Assembly (NCBI GenBank): GCA_036012155.1 | Contig: DASCOT010000170.1 | Span: 1-21,594 of the forward strand | Source: DASCOT01 sp036012155 | GTDB lineage: Bacteria > Acidobacteriota > UBA890 > WLXD01 | DNA: 21,594 bases | Reading direction: 5' to 3' | In this document: positions 1 through 7,860 of the stretch, in pieces | How positions within the stretch are numbered: the stretch's first letter is position 1 | Layout: the number at the start of each line of letters is the position of its first letter | Notes under the pieces: model-generated | The model's database searches: none | The model's input: only the letters and a program-made list of their open reading frames with translations | What the model was told of the DNA's origin: nothing | Position numbers and translations under genes: made by a program

Positions 1-31
1 CATCGGCGACCGTAGAGGTATGGGCGCTCAT
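1..31 (-). CDS. Start of an unidentified gene of the integrated element (partial)
   Basis: An ATG at 31-29 overlaps the TGA of the upstream helix-turn-helix gene (28-30) in an ATGA arrangement, and the frame stays open to the window edge, reading M-S-A-H-T-S-T-V-A-D. The same stop/start overlap joins the integrase to the 193-aa gene, which supports this being a further gene of the same transcript. Only ten codons are visible, so nothing can be said about function. Confidence 0.4.
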   Translation of the reverse strand, partial: MSAHTSTVAD

Positions 32-258
32 GTCGCGTGGCCAGGGTCGGACGTCGACGAGACCTCGCGCTCGGCCACCCAGAGCGCCACCGCGCTAGGC
101 CGGTAGCGCACCATCCGTGCCGACGCGCGAACAAACCGCGGCCCGCAGCCGCGGAGGCGCCAGTCCTCGAGAGTTCTCCTGGAAACCCCCAGCATCTCAG
201 CGAGCTGCCGCGTGTCCAGGAGGTGCTGCCCGAAGTGCTCGGTAGTCACCGTGTCCAT
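28..258 (-). CDS. AlpA/excisionase-like helix-turn-helix protein
   Basis: This 76-aa protein has the layout of the MerR-type HTH_17/AlpA family. A helix-turn-helix (residues about 14-34, LLDTRQLAEMLGVSRRTLEDW) is followed by a short wing (RGCGPRFVR, then MVRYRPSAVALWVAERE). Such proteins bind DNA next to integrase genes and act as excisionases or directionality factors, or as activators of the integrase. It starts with ATG 34 bp after the stop of the 193-aa gene and lies in the same transcript as the integrase, which fits a recombination directionality role. The DNA-binding fold is well supported. The excisionase role is inferred from context, and it could equally regulate genes beyond the left edge. 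No clear Shine-Dalgarno sequence is visible upstream. Confidence 0.8.
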   Translation of the reverse strand: MDTVTTEHFGQHLLDTRQLAEMLGVSRRTLEDWRLRGCGPRFVRASARMVRYRPSAVALWVAEREVSSTSDPGHAT

Positions 259-292
259 ACGGCGATGCTACGTACCTGTGGCGCGCAGTAGC

Positions 293-874
293 TTACTTGG
301 TGCGCACGGACGCGCTCGGATGCAGCCGCTCTTCTTGGCGGGCTCGGGTTACGTAGCGCCGGAACGTCTCGAAGGTGATGGAGCGTTCATGCTCCTCCAC
401 TCTCCGAGTGTTGATTCGTCGGACCTCGCGCTGTACGACCTTCTCGCCATCGCGGTAAACGTCGGCGTCGTCATCCTCCGCACCTGGAATCATCTCCCAC
501 AGCTCCCGCGTCGTCGCGTCCGGGTGACCGGCCACCAGGTGGCCCATCAGTTCCTGCAGCGCGCTCAGGTGTTTCGGGGCCGCACCGCCGCGCTGGCGAC
601 CTCGCTGCCGCTCGAACCCCTCCTGCACGACGACGTGCAAGCTGCCCGGTTCGACGCGATACCCCACGCCCGAAAGCGCTTTCCCCTCGAGGATCGACGC
701 ACGGAGATCCGCGAGCCGTACCCGGAACGTGTGGATACAACCATCAGGCTGTTGGCACTCGCCCATCGCCGTCGCACCTTCAGGGAAGTCACCTGCCTTG
801 ACTTGCTCGCCTGTGTATTGGGTGTTGAGCGTCAGCTTTGAGGGGGCGCTGGGCGAGCGGACAGCTGCGCTCAT
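293..874 (-). CDS. Hypothetical protein of the tRNA-Asp integrated element
   Basis: This 193-aa protein is one I do not recognise. Its ATG overlaps the integrase TGA (ATGA at 871-874), so translation is probably coupled to that of the integrase. The N-terminal half has a region with two cysteines (GECQQPDGCIHTFRVRLADL, residues about 38-57) and a predicted beta-rich stretch. The centre (about 89-98) is very basic (ERQRGRQRGG). The C-terminal part has acidic EDDDADVYRDGEKV, then basic helices rich in Arg and Glu (VVQREVRRINTRRVEEHERS, ITFETFRRYVTRARQEE). There is no signal peptide or membrane segment. The charge pattern would suit a nucleic-acid-binding accessory protein, but that is inference only. 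The gene ends with TAA, 34 bp before the helix-turn-helix gene. Confidence 0.7.
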   Translation of the reverse strand: MSAAVRSPSAPSKLTLNTQYTGEQVKAGDFPEGATAMGECQQPDGCIHTFRVRLADLRASILEGKALSGVGYRVEPGSLHVVVQEGFERQRGRQRGGAAPKHLSALQELMGHLVAGHPDATTRELWEMIPGAEDDDADVYRDGEKVVQREVRRINTRRVEEHERSITFETFRRYVTRARQEERLHPSASVRTK

Positions 875-2205
875 CGCCGCCCCCGCGTAACCGGCAGCAT
901 AGCGCCTCCTTCGCCGGCCATTGCCGCCGCCATCCTCCCGGCTACCTTGTCAGCTGCTTGTCGCAGCGCGGACATGTCGACGTGCAGATACGCATTCAGC
1001 GTCGAGTCGCGGGTCAGCGCACGGCCAGTCAGTGCCCCCGCCAGACCCGGCGCAATCGAGAACGCCACGGACTCAAAGGTGTGGCGCAGACAGTGCGCGT
1101 CTGCGTCAGCGATCCCCGCAGCTTCGTAAATTCGTCGACGCGGTTTGTCCAAACCGACAAACGGCTGCGAGGGGATGCGGGGCGACGCGACCACCGGGGC
1201 TTCGGGATTGACTTCCTCGGGTCTCATCGTGCGCAGCAGTTCGATTGTCGCTACTCCAAGCGGAAGGGTTCTCGGCGCGCCACCTTTGCTGCCGGAGCCG
1301 CCACCGTTCGCGGCCAGCTCGTAGGTACCCGCATCAAGGTCCACGTCAGACCATCGCAACCCCTCGCGAGGACCCCGGCGGGCCTTCGTGTGATGCCCCA
1401 GCAGCTCGCTCTTGCGCATGCCGGTCAGCGCGAGCAACCGCAAAGACAGCGATGCTGCCGGATCTACGTCGCACGTCACTGTCATGCCACCTTCGGTAGT
1501 CCTCGCGACTGTCCCGGACCCCTCGACGTCGTGGAGCACCTTCCCCAGACTCGCGAGTTCGTCGAGTGTCAGTGCACGCCGCCGCTTCGGCGGCTTGCTG
1601 TACCGCTTGACAGCTGAGGCCACGTTCACTTGGACCAGCCCCTCGCTGATCGCATGCTCAAGTATGGCGTGCACGACGGTCCGTACGTGATCGGCTGTCG
1701 CGGCCTTGTCGGAGAGCCGTCTGTGAAGGCGGCGGACGTCTTGAACAGTGACGTCGACGACCTTGCTACGCTTCATGGCTGGTGGTACGTGCCGGTTCCA
1801 GAGTTGCAGGGCCGATTCCCACCCGGATAACCGACCTCTCTTCGCGCCCGCCTCCGCTCTTGCCTTGAGGTCATCCAGGTACCGGGAAGCAACGTCGGCG
1901 AGCGTGTCCCCTTCACGTTCGAGACGCCTGCGATCAGCGGGATCCTCGCCGACCGCGATCGAATAGAGCTCTCGCTTCGCCAGCTTGCGCGCCTGGTCAA
2001 CGGTCAGCGGCCCATGCCTTCCGAGAGTTACGCGACGCTTCCGGCCTCCGTGCCGATACTCCACGATGTAAGACTTGGCGCCGCCAGCCGACACCCGCAC
2101 GCCGAAACCCGTCACATCGTCGTCGTAGAAGATCGTCTGGTTGCCAGTCCCGGTATGCGCGGCCCGGTCAACGACCGTCTTTGTAAGCCTCGCCTTCGGC
2201 ACCAT
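871..2205 (-). CDS. int: Tyrosine recombinase / integrase (DUF4102 arm-binding type)
   Basis: This 444-aa integrase is of the kind used by prophages and genomic islands that insert at tRNA genes. The N-terminal arm-type DNA-binding domain (DUF4102) spans about residues 4-85 (FYDDDVTGFGVRV, RVTLGRHGPLTVDQARKLA). A SAM-like core-binding domain covers about 100-205. The catalytic domain has Arg264 in TGMRKSELLG, a beta-hairpin Lys near 307, the H-x-x-R motif at 371-374 (HCLRHTFES), and the nucleophile Tyr406 (NAYLH). The usual second His/Trp, normally in an LGH motif, appears as TGR (Arg395). I chose the ATG at 2205 because AAGGGGG lies just upstream; the reading frame extends to 2364 but that part looks non-coding. 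The gene starts about 190 bp from the tRNA-Asp 3' end and reads away from it, so the element extends left. Confidence 0.92.
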   Translation of the reverse strand: MVPKARLTKTVVDRAAHTGTGNQTIFYDDDVTGFGVRVSAGGAKSYIVEYRHGGRKRRVTLGRHGPLTVDQARKLAKRELYSIAVGEDPADRRRLEREGDTLADVASRYLDDLKARAEAGAKRGRLSGWESALQLWNRHVPPAMKRSKVVDVTVQDVRRLHRRLSDKAATADHVRTVVHAILEHAISEGLVQVNVASAVKRYSKPPKRRRALTLDELASLGKVLHDVEGSGTVARTTEGGMTVTCDVDPAASLSLRLLALTGMRKSELLGHHTKARRGPREGLRWSDVDLDAGTYELAANGGGSGSKGGAPRTLPLGVATIELLRTMRPEEVNPEAPVVASPRIPSQPFVGLDKPRRRIYEAAGIADADAHCLRHTFESVAFSIAPGLAGALTGRALTRDSTLNAYLHVDMSALRQAADKVAGRMAAAMAGEGGAMLPVTRGRR

Positions 2206-2282
2206 GACCCCCTTTCTTCCCCACGGTCTGTGTGCGTACCCGTGTATCGGCGGACGCGGACATGACGGGCCGGAGATCGCTC

Positions 2283-2302
2283 GTGTAGCCAATGTGTAGC
2301 CA
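2283..2302. repeat. Direct repeats of GTGTAGCCA, candidate integrase arm sites
   Basis: GTGTAGCCA occurs twice, at 2283-2291 and 2294-2302, with an 11-bp period (one helical turn). The pair lies between the integrase start and the tRNA-Asp 3' end. Paired short direct repeats one turn apart are typical of the arm-type sites bound by the N-terminal domain of tRNA-targeting integrases. The assignment is inferred from position and pattern. Confidence 0.5.
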
Positions 2303-2396
2303 CGCGACCCCGTTTCACGCCGTAGACGAGCGTACCACGTGCGGCAGAGGAATCGCGAAATCAACCGGTACTGCTTGGGATTTCAGCGACAATCAG

Positions 2397-2434
2397 TGGC
2401 GGGGCCGACGGGATTTGAACCCGCGATCTCCGGC
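2397..2434 (-). other. Probable attachment-site end of the integrated element
   Basis: The 3' part of tRNA-Asp (T-arm, acceptor strand and CCA) abuts the integrase-side non-coding DNA. Integrases of this class normally recombine within the tRNA 3' half, so one copy of the core should lie here and a second copy at the left end of the element. I found no second copy of the tRNA 3' sequence between 1 and 2396, so the other end is outside the window. The exact core cannot be defined from one end. Confidence 0.45.
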
Positions 2435-2474
2435 TTGACAGGCCGGCGTGTTAACCAGGCTACACCACGGCCCC
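2397..2474 (-). tRNA. tRNA-Asp (anticodon GTC)
   Basis: The minus strand folds as a complete cloverleaf: acceptor GGGGCCG pairs with CGGCCCC, discriminator G at 2400, anticodon stem CCGGC/GCCGG with loop CTGTCAA (anticodon GTC), and T-loop GGGTTCAAATCCC. The CCA end is encoded at 2399-2397. It lies 44 bp downstream of tRNA-Val on the same strand and is probably co-transcribed with it. It also serves as the apparent insertion site of the element on its 3' side. Confidence 0.96.
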
Positions 2475-2518
2475 GCCCAAACGACGGTCTGCTGCGCCGC
2501 CGCCGGCGGCGAAAAAAA

Positions 2519-2594
2519 TGGTGGGCGGTACCGGACTCGAACCAGTGACCCCCTGCTTGTAAGGCAGGTGCTCTCCCAGCTGAGCTAACCGCCC
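2519..2594 (-). tRNA. tRNA-Val (anticodon TAC)
   Basis: Minus-strand cloverleaf: acceptor GGGCGGT pairs with ACCGCCC, D-arm begins GCTCAGCTGGGAGAGC, anticodon stem CTGCC/GGCAG with loop TTACAAG-type register giving anticodon TAC, T-loop GGTTCGAGTCC, discriminator A at 2522. CCA is encoded at 2521-2519. It is the first gene of a two-tRNA unit with tRNA-Asp. Confidence 0.96.
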
Positions 2595-2605
2595 ACACCG
2601 GTCGG

Positions 2606-2620
2606 ATTCTAGCATAAGCA
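2606..2620 (-). promoter_or_regulatory. Candidate extended -10 promoter for tRNA-Val/tRNA-Asp
   Basis: On the minus strand TATGC-TAGAAT (-10 at 2611-2606, preceded by TG one base upstream) is an extended -10 element. Initiation would fall around 2599, only about five bases before the tRNA-Val 5' end. No good -35 box is visible at the standard distance, which is tolerated by extended -10 promoters. Confidence 0.5.
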
Positions 2621-2629
2621 GCGAACAGC

Positions 2630-2647
2630 AAAGCCCAGCCGGCTGGG
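2630..2647 (-). terminator. Weak intrinsic terminator after pdxJ
   Basis: CCCAGCCGGCTGGG (2634-2647) is a perfect 14-bp palindrome located 25 bp past the pdxJ stop. On the minus strand it is followed by CTTTGCTGTT, only a moderate T-rich tail. It would separate the pdxJ transcript from the tRNA-Val promoter, but termination may be incomplete. Confidence 0.4.
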
Positions 2648-2671
2648 TCTCTGGCACCGCATAAACACGAG

Positions 2672-3406
2672 TCAGCGGCGTAGCAGCCGCTTCATCTCAC
2701 GGACCGCTCGGGTAAGACCGACAAAGGTGGCACGCGCCACAATATTGTGGCCGATGTTGAGCTCGGCAATCTGTGGAACCTGCACGACGGCACCGACATT
2801 GCGGTACGTAAGGCCATGCCCGGCGGCGACCCGCAGGCCACTGTCGCTGGCGTGCCTGGCGATCGCCGCGGCCTTCTCCAGCATGCTGAGCGTCACCGCT
2901 GCGTCGCGTGCTTTACTGGCATCGGCATAGGCTGCCGTATTGATCTCGATCTGCTGTGCGCCGAGCTCCACGGCCGCGTCGACCTGCCGAAGATCCGGAT
3001 CGATGAAGCTTGCCACATCGATCCCGCCCGCTTGCAGCGCCTGCACCGTGTCGCGAAATCGTGGCGGGTCACCGGCAATGTCTAGGCCGCCCTCAGTGGT
3101 GATCTCATCGTCGCGCTCCGGCACCAGCGACACGTTGTGCGGCCGATACCGCAGCGCGAGCTCCAGCATCTCATCGGTCGACGCCATCTCGACGTTCAGA
3201 TGAGTCTTGACCGTTGCGGCGAGCAACTCGACATCCCGCTCGCTGATATGACGCCGGTCGCTACGAAGATGCACCGTGATGCCATCGGCGCCACCCAACT
3301 CAGCCAAGACCGCCGCTTGGACAGGATCAGGCTCCGGGGCACGGCGCGCCTGCCGGACGGTGGCAATATGGTCGATGTTGACGCCGAGAAACATCGAGTC
3401 TGGCAT
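2672..3406 (-). CDS. pdxJ: Pyridoxine 5'-phosphate synthase PdxJ
   Basis: This 244-aa cytoplasmic TIM-barrel enzyme condenses 1-deoxyxylulose 5-phosphate with 3-amino-2-oxopropyl phosphate to give pyridoxine 5'-phosphate, the last ring-forming step of DXP-dependent vitamin B6 synthesis. Family signatures are in order: NIDHIATVRQARR (residues 10-22), GITVHLRSDRRHI (about 42-54), INTAAYADA, the glycine-rich AAGHGLTYRNV, and LNIGHNIVARA near the C terminus. The length matches the family. The ATG at 3406 is the natural start. It follows glmM by 51 bp on the same strand and is the last protein gene of the operon. In many proteobacteria acpS follows pdxJ; here two tRNA genes and an integrated element follow instead. 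Confidence 0.97.
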   Translation of the reverse strand: MPDSMFLGVNIDHIATVRQARRAPEPDPVQAAVLAELGGADGITVHLRSDRRHISERDVELLAATVKTHLNVEMASTDEMLELALRYRPHNVSLVPERDDEITTEGGLDIAGDPPRFRDTVQALQAGGIDVASFIDPDLRQVDAAVELGAQQIEINTAAYADASKARDAAVTLSMLEKAAAIARHASDSGLRVAAGHGLTYRNVGAVVQVPQIAELNIGHNIVARATFVGLTRAVREMKRLLRR

Positions 3407-3457
3407 GGGACGGCTACCTCATCGAAGCGGGTGGGGCGCTGCGCCGGCCCCGCGGGC

Positions 3458-4831
3458 TCAGGCCGACGCTTCGAGCGCGCTTACGATATCACTGGCCAAG
3501 CTGGCGATCTGGCCGGCATCCTCGCCCTCCACCATCACGCGGGCCATGAGCTGCGTGCCCGAGTAGCGCACCAAGACTCTCCCCCGATCACCGAGGCTCG
3601 ACTCGGCGTCGCGGATCGCCGAGAGAACAGCGGAGAGCTCTTCGAACGGTCGGCGCTCAGCCACATCGACGTTCTTCAGCACCTGAGGCAACCGCTGCAT
3701 GGATGCAGCTAGCTCACCGAGAGATTGATCCGTGTCGCGCATAACGCGCAGCACTTGCAGCGCGGTGATCAGCCCATCGGCGGTACTGTTGAAGTCGAGA
3801 AACACGGTGTGCCCGGACTGCTCACCGCCGATGCAGTAGCCACCTTCGCGCATCTGTGCGACGACGTGCCGATCGCCAACGTCGGTCCGTTCCACTGTCA
3901 CATCGATCTCGCGCATCGCCAGATCGAGGCCCAGGTTACTCATGACTGTCGCCACCACGGTATCGTGCCGCAGCTCGCCCTTGTGCTTCCACGCTCGGGC
4001 ACAAATGGCCAATACATGGTCGCCATCGACCAGATTGCCGTCGCTGTCGACCAGCACGCACCGATCGGCGTCGCCGTCGAGGCATATGCCTACATCGGCT
4101 TCGCCCTCGCGTACCCGCGCTGCCGCCGCCTCGGCGTGCATCGAGCCGACTCCATCGTTGATGTTCGTGCCGCTCGGTGCGGTGCCCAGGGCAATCACCT
4201 CTGCGCCGAGCTCCGCCATCACATCCGGGCCCACCCGATAGGCTGCCCCATGCGCGGCATCTACGACCACGCGCAGGCCGTCCAGCGTGAAGCCACGCGG
4301 CAACGTTCCCTTGAGGAACTCCAGGTAGCGACCCGCCACGTCGTCAATGCGAAACGCCTTGCCGACCGAGTCGGCCGTGGGCCGGACGTCATCTATGCGG
4401 CCGGTGAACGTAAGCTCTTCGATCTCCCGCTCGAGCCTGTCGGGTAGCTTGAACCCATCGCGGTTGAAGAACTTGATGCCGTTGTCCATGTATGGGTTAT
4501 GAGAAGCCGAGATCACGATGCCGGCATCGGCACGCAGCGTCCGTGTGGCAAAGGCGATCCCCGGCGTCGGCAGTGGCCCCACGAGGATGGCGTCGACACC
4601 CATCGAGCAGATGCCGGCCACCAGCGCACTCTCGAGCATGTAGCCCGACAGCCGGGTGTCCTTGCCGATGAGGATGCGGGGGCGATGGGTACCGCCGCGA
4701 AACACATGCGCCGCCGAGCGACCCAATCGAACGGCTGTCTCCACGTTCATCGGCTCGATGTTCGCGACGCCGCGGACGCCATCGGTCCCGAACAGACGCG
4801 CATCCACGGCCCGCTTGCCGAACTCCGTCAT
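3458..4831 (-). CDS. glmM: Phosphoglucosamine mutase GlmM
   Basis: This 457-aa enzyme interconverts glucosamine 6-phosphate and glucosamine 1-phosphate, feeding UDP-N-acetylglucosamine, peptidoglycan and lipopolysaccharide synthesis. It has all four phosphohexomutase landmarks. The catalytic phosphoserine loop ISASHNP holds Ser110. The Mg-binding loop DGDADR is at 252-257. The sugar-binding loop GEQSGH and the C-terminal phosphate-binding loop RYSGTQ also appear, the last a variant of the commoner R-x-SGTE. The N terminus (RLFGTDGVRG) is typical of GlmM rather than of phosphomannomutases. Its ATG overlaps the cdaR stop (ATGA, 4828-4831). In Firmicutes GlmM binds CdaA and lowers its activity; the conserved linkage suggests a similar relation here, which is inference. 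Confidence 0.97.
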   Translation of the reverse strand: MTEFGKRAVDARLFGTDGVRGVANIEPMNVETAVRLGRSAAHVFRGGTHRPRILIGKDTRLSGYMLESALVAGICSMGVDAILVGPLPTPGIAFATRTLRADAGIVISASHNPYMDNGIKFFNRDGFKLPDRLEREIEELTFTGRIDDVRPTADSVGKAFRIDDVAGRYLEFLKGTLPRGFTLDGLRVVVDAAHGAAYRVGPDVMAELGAEVIALGTAPSGTNINDGVGSMHAEAAAARVREGEADVGICLDGDADRCVLVDSDGNLVDGDHVLAICARAWKHKGELRHDTVVATVMSNLGLDLAMREIDVTVERTDVGDRHVVAQMREGGYCIGGEQSGHTVFLDFNSTADGLITALQVLRVMRDTDQSLGELAASMQRLPQVLKNVDVAERRPFEELSAVLSAIRDAESSLGDRGRVLVRYSGTQLMARVMVEGEDAGQIASLASDIVSALEASA

Positions 4832-5802
4832 GAAGATGCCGCCGGCTGATCGTAGACGTGGACGTCGATACGGCTCTGCGGTGTGATTGCCATGATCTCG
4901 ATGCGATCTGACAACGAGGTATCCGCGAACTCGATCTGTGGCTCCACTCGGTAGTCCTCCGCCCGGGGCGCCAGATCACTGGCGTCCAGGCGCGCGACAA
5001 TATCGGCTGGACCGAGAGCATCCAGTAACGACGGTGGGCCACGCAGCACTATCCCGATCTCCCCTGGGTTCACCACAACCCTGTATTCGTCCGCGACGAT
5101 CTCGACTGTGATGCCGTCGAGTCGGCGAGGCACAGCCGACTCACTGATGACGATCGTCATGGTCACTCGATCACGCTCGTCGACGGTGACCAACGGATCA
5201 TCGGTCAGCACCGCTACCTCGCGGGTAACCGGCTCGCGCCGACCGGCAACGTTGACGATCTCTGTGGAAAGGCTCGTGAGCTCCGCGACACGCGAGGCCG
5301 GTCCGGTGACCGAGACGGTCGCGGGCTCGACGATCTTGTCGCCAATGTCGAAACCGGTCGCGGGACTCCCTTCCACTACGGCGTTGATGGGGAGGTCGAC
5401 ACGTACCTTCTCGTCGAGCTGAATGCGAAGTCGGGGCGGGTCGATTCGCTCAACCGACACGCCGAACGGACGGTCGATGTCGCTGGCATCCAGCGTAATC
5501 ACGTTGTCACCAACGACCGCGCCAAACATGTCGATTTGCGGGGAGAGCTGACCTGGGGTGAGATCGCGGGTGCGTGCCGGCATGCCACGGACGGTCACCT
5601 CGACGGTGAGGGCGGCGGGGTCGAGGAGCGCCAGATCGGACGGGATGTTCTGCAGCTGCACCGGCACGCTGCTGACGATGTGCGGCACATCCGCGTCGGG
5701 CACGACGCTCCACAAGCCCAACGCCAGCGCCAGTGAGACCAGCTTGAGCGGGAGATTGTCGAATGGTCGTAGGTTCGCCCATGCGGCGCTGATGGGGTTC
5801 AT
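4828..5802 (-). CDS. cdaR: YbbR-domain protein CdaR, partner of the diadenylate cyclase
   Basis: This 324-aa protein has one N-terminal membrane segment (residues about 18-35, LPLKLVSLALALGLWSVV). A long extracytoplasmic part follows, made of repeated YbbR-type beta domains. The repeats can be seen in segments such as VPVQLQNIPSDLALLDPAALTVEVTVRG, LPINAVVEGSPATGFDIGDKIVEPATVSVTGPASRV and later copies ending near residue 310. CdaR proteins sit beside CdaA in the membrane and modulate cyclic di-AMP synthesis. The gene overlaps cdaA at its 5' end (ATGA at 5799-5802) and glmM at its 3' end by four bases each, so the three are probably made in fixed proportion. Family assignment is based on topology, repeats and context. 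Confidence 0.92.
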   Translation of the reverse strand: MNPISAAWANLRPFDNLPLKLVSLALALGLWSVVPDADVPHIVSSVPVQLQNIPSDLALLDPAALTVEVTVRGMPARTRDLTPGQLSPQIDMFGAVVGDNVITLDASDIDRPFGVSVERIDPPRLRIQLDEKVRVDLPINAVVEGSPATGFDIGDKIVEPATVSVTGPASRVAELTSLSTEIVNVAGRREPVTREVAVLTDDPLVTVDERDRVTMTIVISESAVPRRLDGITVEIVADEYRVVVNPGEIGIVLRGPPSLLDALGPADIVARLDASDLAPRAEDYRVEPQIEFADTSLSDRIEIMAITPQSRIDVHVYDQPAASS

Positions 5803-6638
5803 TCGTGTACCGCCTGCGGAGCTCCGTCCTGTCCCACCGGATGCTCCGACGATACCGCCGAGTCCTCAGTCTCCTGCTCGTCGGCCGCCTCCACCATCAG
5901 CAGTTCGCGCAGCCGACGGCTCAGCGACGCGGCGTCGAGCCGTCGAGTGATCTTGCCGCTGACCGCGAGCGACAGGCTGCCCGTCTCCTCTGAGACGACC
6001 AGAGCCACCGCGTCGGTCTCCTCCGAGATGCCGATCGCCGCACGGTGACGCGAACCCAGATCGCGCGATAATCGCGGGTTGGAGGTCAACGGCAGAAAAC
6101 ACGATGCAGCCGCGATTCGGTCGCTGCGTACGATCACTGCGCCATCGTGCAGCGAAGTGGCCGGATGGAAGATCGAAAACAAGAGATCGTAGGAAATCTT
6201 GGCATCGAGCGTAATGCCCTGATCGATGTAGTTCTGTAGGCCGACGGCACGCTCGAAGACGATAATTGCGCCACGCCGATCGGCGGCCATCGCCGTCGCG
6301 GCACTGACGATGTCATCAAACGGCTCTGTCGGAATCACCGTCGTCAGCCCGCGCAGCGCCGCAGTGCGGCCGAGGTGCGCCAACCCGCGCCGGAGCTCTG
6401 ATTGGAAGAGCACGATCAGGGCGAGGACGATGTAGGTGAACACATTCGACAGCAGCCACACGACCGTGCTCAGCTGCAGCAGGTTGGCCAGGGTGTAGGC
6501 GACGAAGACCAGTACCAGCCCCACCACTACGCGGACGGCCCTGGTGCCCTGGATCAGGATCAGAATCCGGTAGAGCACGTACGCCACCAACAGCACGTCG
6601 ACAACGTGACGTAATTCGAACTGGCTCAGGAAATCCAT
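5799..6638 (-). CDS. cdaA: Membrane diadenylate cyclase CdaA (DisA_N domain)
   Basis: This 279-aa enzyme joins two ATP molecules into cyclic di-AMP. Three N-terminal membrane helices (about 10-31, 35-55 and 59-79) precede a DisA_N catalytic domain (about 95-245). The two signature motifs are intact: LHDGAVIV (DGA at 165-167) and GSRHRAAIG (RHR at 197-199). FQSELRR after the third helix is also typical of CdaA. About 30 residues at the C terminus are acidic and low-complexity and probably disordered. The ATG at 6638 lies inside the end of folP (13-bp overlap), and the stop overlaps the cdaR start. It forms the sensor-enzyme module with CdaR and GlmM. Confidence 0.96.
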   Translation of the reverse strand: MDFLSQFELRHVVDVLLVAYVLYRILILIQGTRAVRVVVGLVLVFVAYTLANLLQLSTVVWLLSNVFTYIVLALIVLFQSELRRGLAHLGRTAALRGLTTVIPTEPFDDIVSAATAMAADRRGAIIVFERAVGLQNYIDQGITLDAKISYDLLFSIFHPATSLHDGAVIVRSDRIAAASCFLPLTSNPRLSRDLGSRHRAAIGISEETDAVALVVSEETGSLSLAVSGKITRRLDAASLSRRLRELLMVEAADEQETEDSAVSSEHPVGQDGAPQAVHE

Positions 6639-7860
6639 CCCGCGCCCTCTGACCGGATAGCTGCCGCAACTGCTACGACTCGGCGCATCACGCCGACATC
6701 GTGGACTCTGAGGATATGGGCTCCGTAGAGCACCGCGGCCGCAGCGGCCGCAGCGGTGCCTTCCAGACGCTCCTCCGTAGGCAAATCTAACACGACGCCA
6801 ACGAAGGATTTTCGCGAAGGGCCAACCAGCAGCGGGCGACCCAGAGAGCGTAGCGCGGCCGTGTGACGCAGAATCGTCAGGCTGTGCTCGGCACGCTTGG
6901 CGAACCCGATGCCGGGATCGAGGACGATCGCGTCGTCAGATACTCCTGCGCTGCGGGCGCGTGCCATCGCTTCACGCAGCTCACGTGCCACCTCGGCCAC
7001 GACGTCCTGATAGTTGGCATGCGCCACCATGTTGTCCGGCTTACCGCGCGCATGCATGAGCACCAGCGGCACGTCGGCCTCGGCAACCACTGCCGCGAGC
7101 TCCGGGTCATGGCGAAGACCGCTCACGTCGTTAACCAGGCCGGCGCCAGCCTCGATGGCAACGCGGGCCACCGCGGCATGGCGCGTATCGACCGAGATCG
7201 GGACCTCCACTTTCCCGGCCAACGCTTCGATCACCGGCAGCACCCGCTCAATCTCCTCCGCCGAATCGACCGGGGCGCTTCCGGGACGGGTCGATTCGCC
7301 GCCCACGTCGAGGATGTCGGCACCCTCCTCGACCATGCGCAGCCCTTCTTCGACGGCATCGGCGCCCTGTCGTCGGCTGCCGGGGTAGAACGAGTCTGGC
7401 GTGCAGTTGACGATCCCCATCAGCAGCGGCCGCGGGCCACATTCCAGAATCTTCCCCCTGCAGCGGAGCGTGAAATCACGCCGGTGATAGGCGCGGAGCG
7501 CCGCGACAATCTCCTCGGCGATCCGCAGCAAGTCGGACGGGGCGGCGAGCAGCTGGCTGCGCAAAGCTTCGACCTGTTGCATCCCCAGGGCGATGTGCGC
7601 CACCCCACCGGCGTGCTCCGCTGGCTGGCAGCGTCCGCCGACCAGACCGACGGCACGTTGGAGCGACTCCAGCGCCACTTCCCCCACGCCCTCCAGCCGA
7701 AGGATATAGCTGCCCAGCGCTACCCCGAGCCGGTCCGACTCCGGACTACCGGCCGGCACCTCAGGAAGTGGATCGAAGCCCTTCAGAACGACGACGTTGT
7801 GTGGTGACGGCTGCCCGCCAGTACGTCGTGGCCGGGCCGATGCGGCCCCGGCCGAGGGAA

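Noticed and set aside
212..1617. Plus-strand open frames opposite the 193-aa gene and the integrase
   Set aside because: The minus-strand genes have family motifs or coupled starts; the plus-strand products are Arg/His/Pro-rich shadow translations without ribosome sites.
2206..2364. N-terminal extension of the integrase frame
   Set aside because: A clear ribosome site precedes the ATG at 2205, the arm-binding domain begins right after it, and the upstream part contains att-region repeats.
2491..2518. GC-rich hairpin next to a run of seven A's between tRNA-Asp and tRNA-Val
   Set aside because: On the transcribed minus strand the T-run comes before the stem, not after it, and on the plus strand the stem is followed by A's, so it is not an intrinsic terminator in either direction.
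2339..2548. Plus-strand frame across the two tRNAs, reading GPTGFEPAISG
   Set aside because: This is the familiar false translation of antisense tRNA genes.
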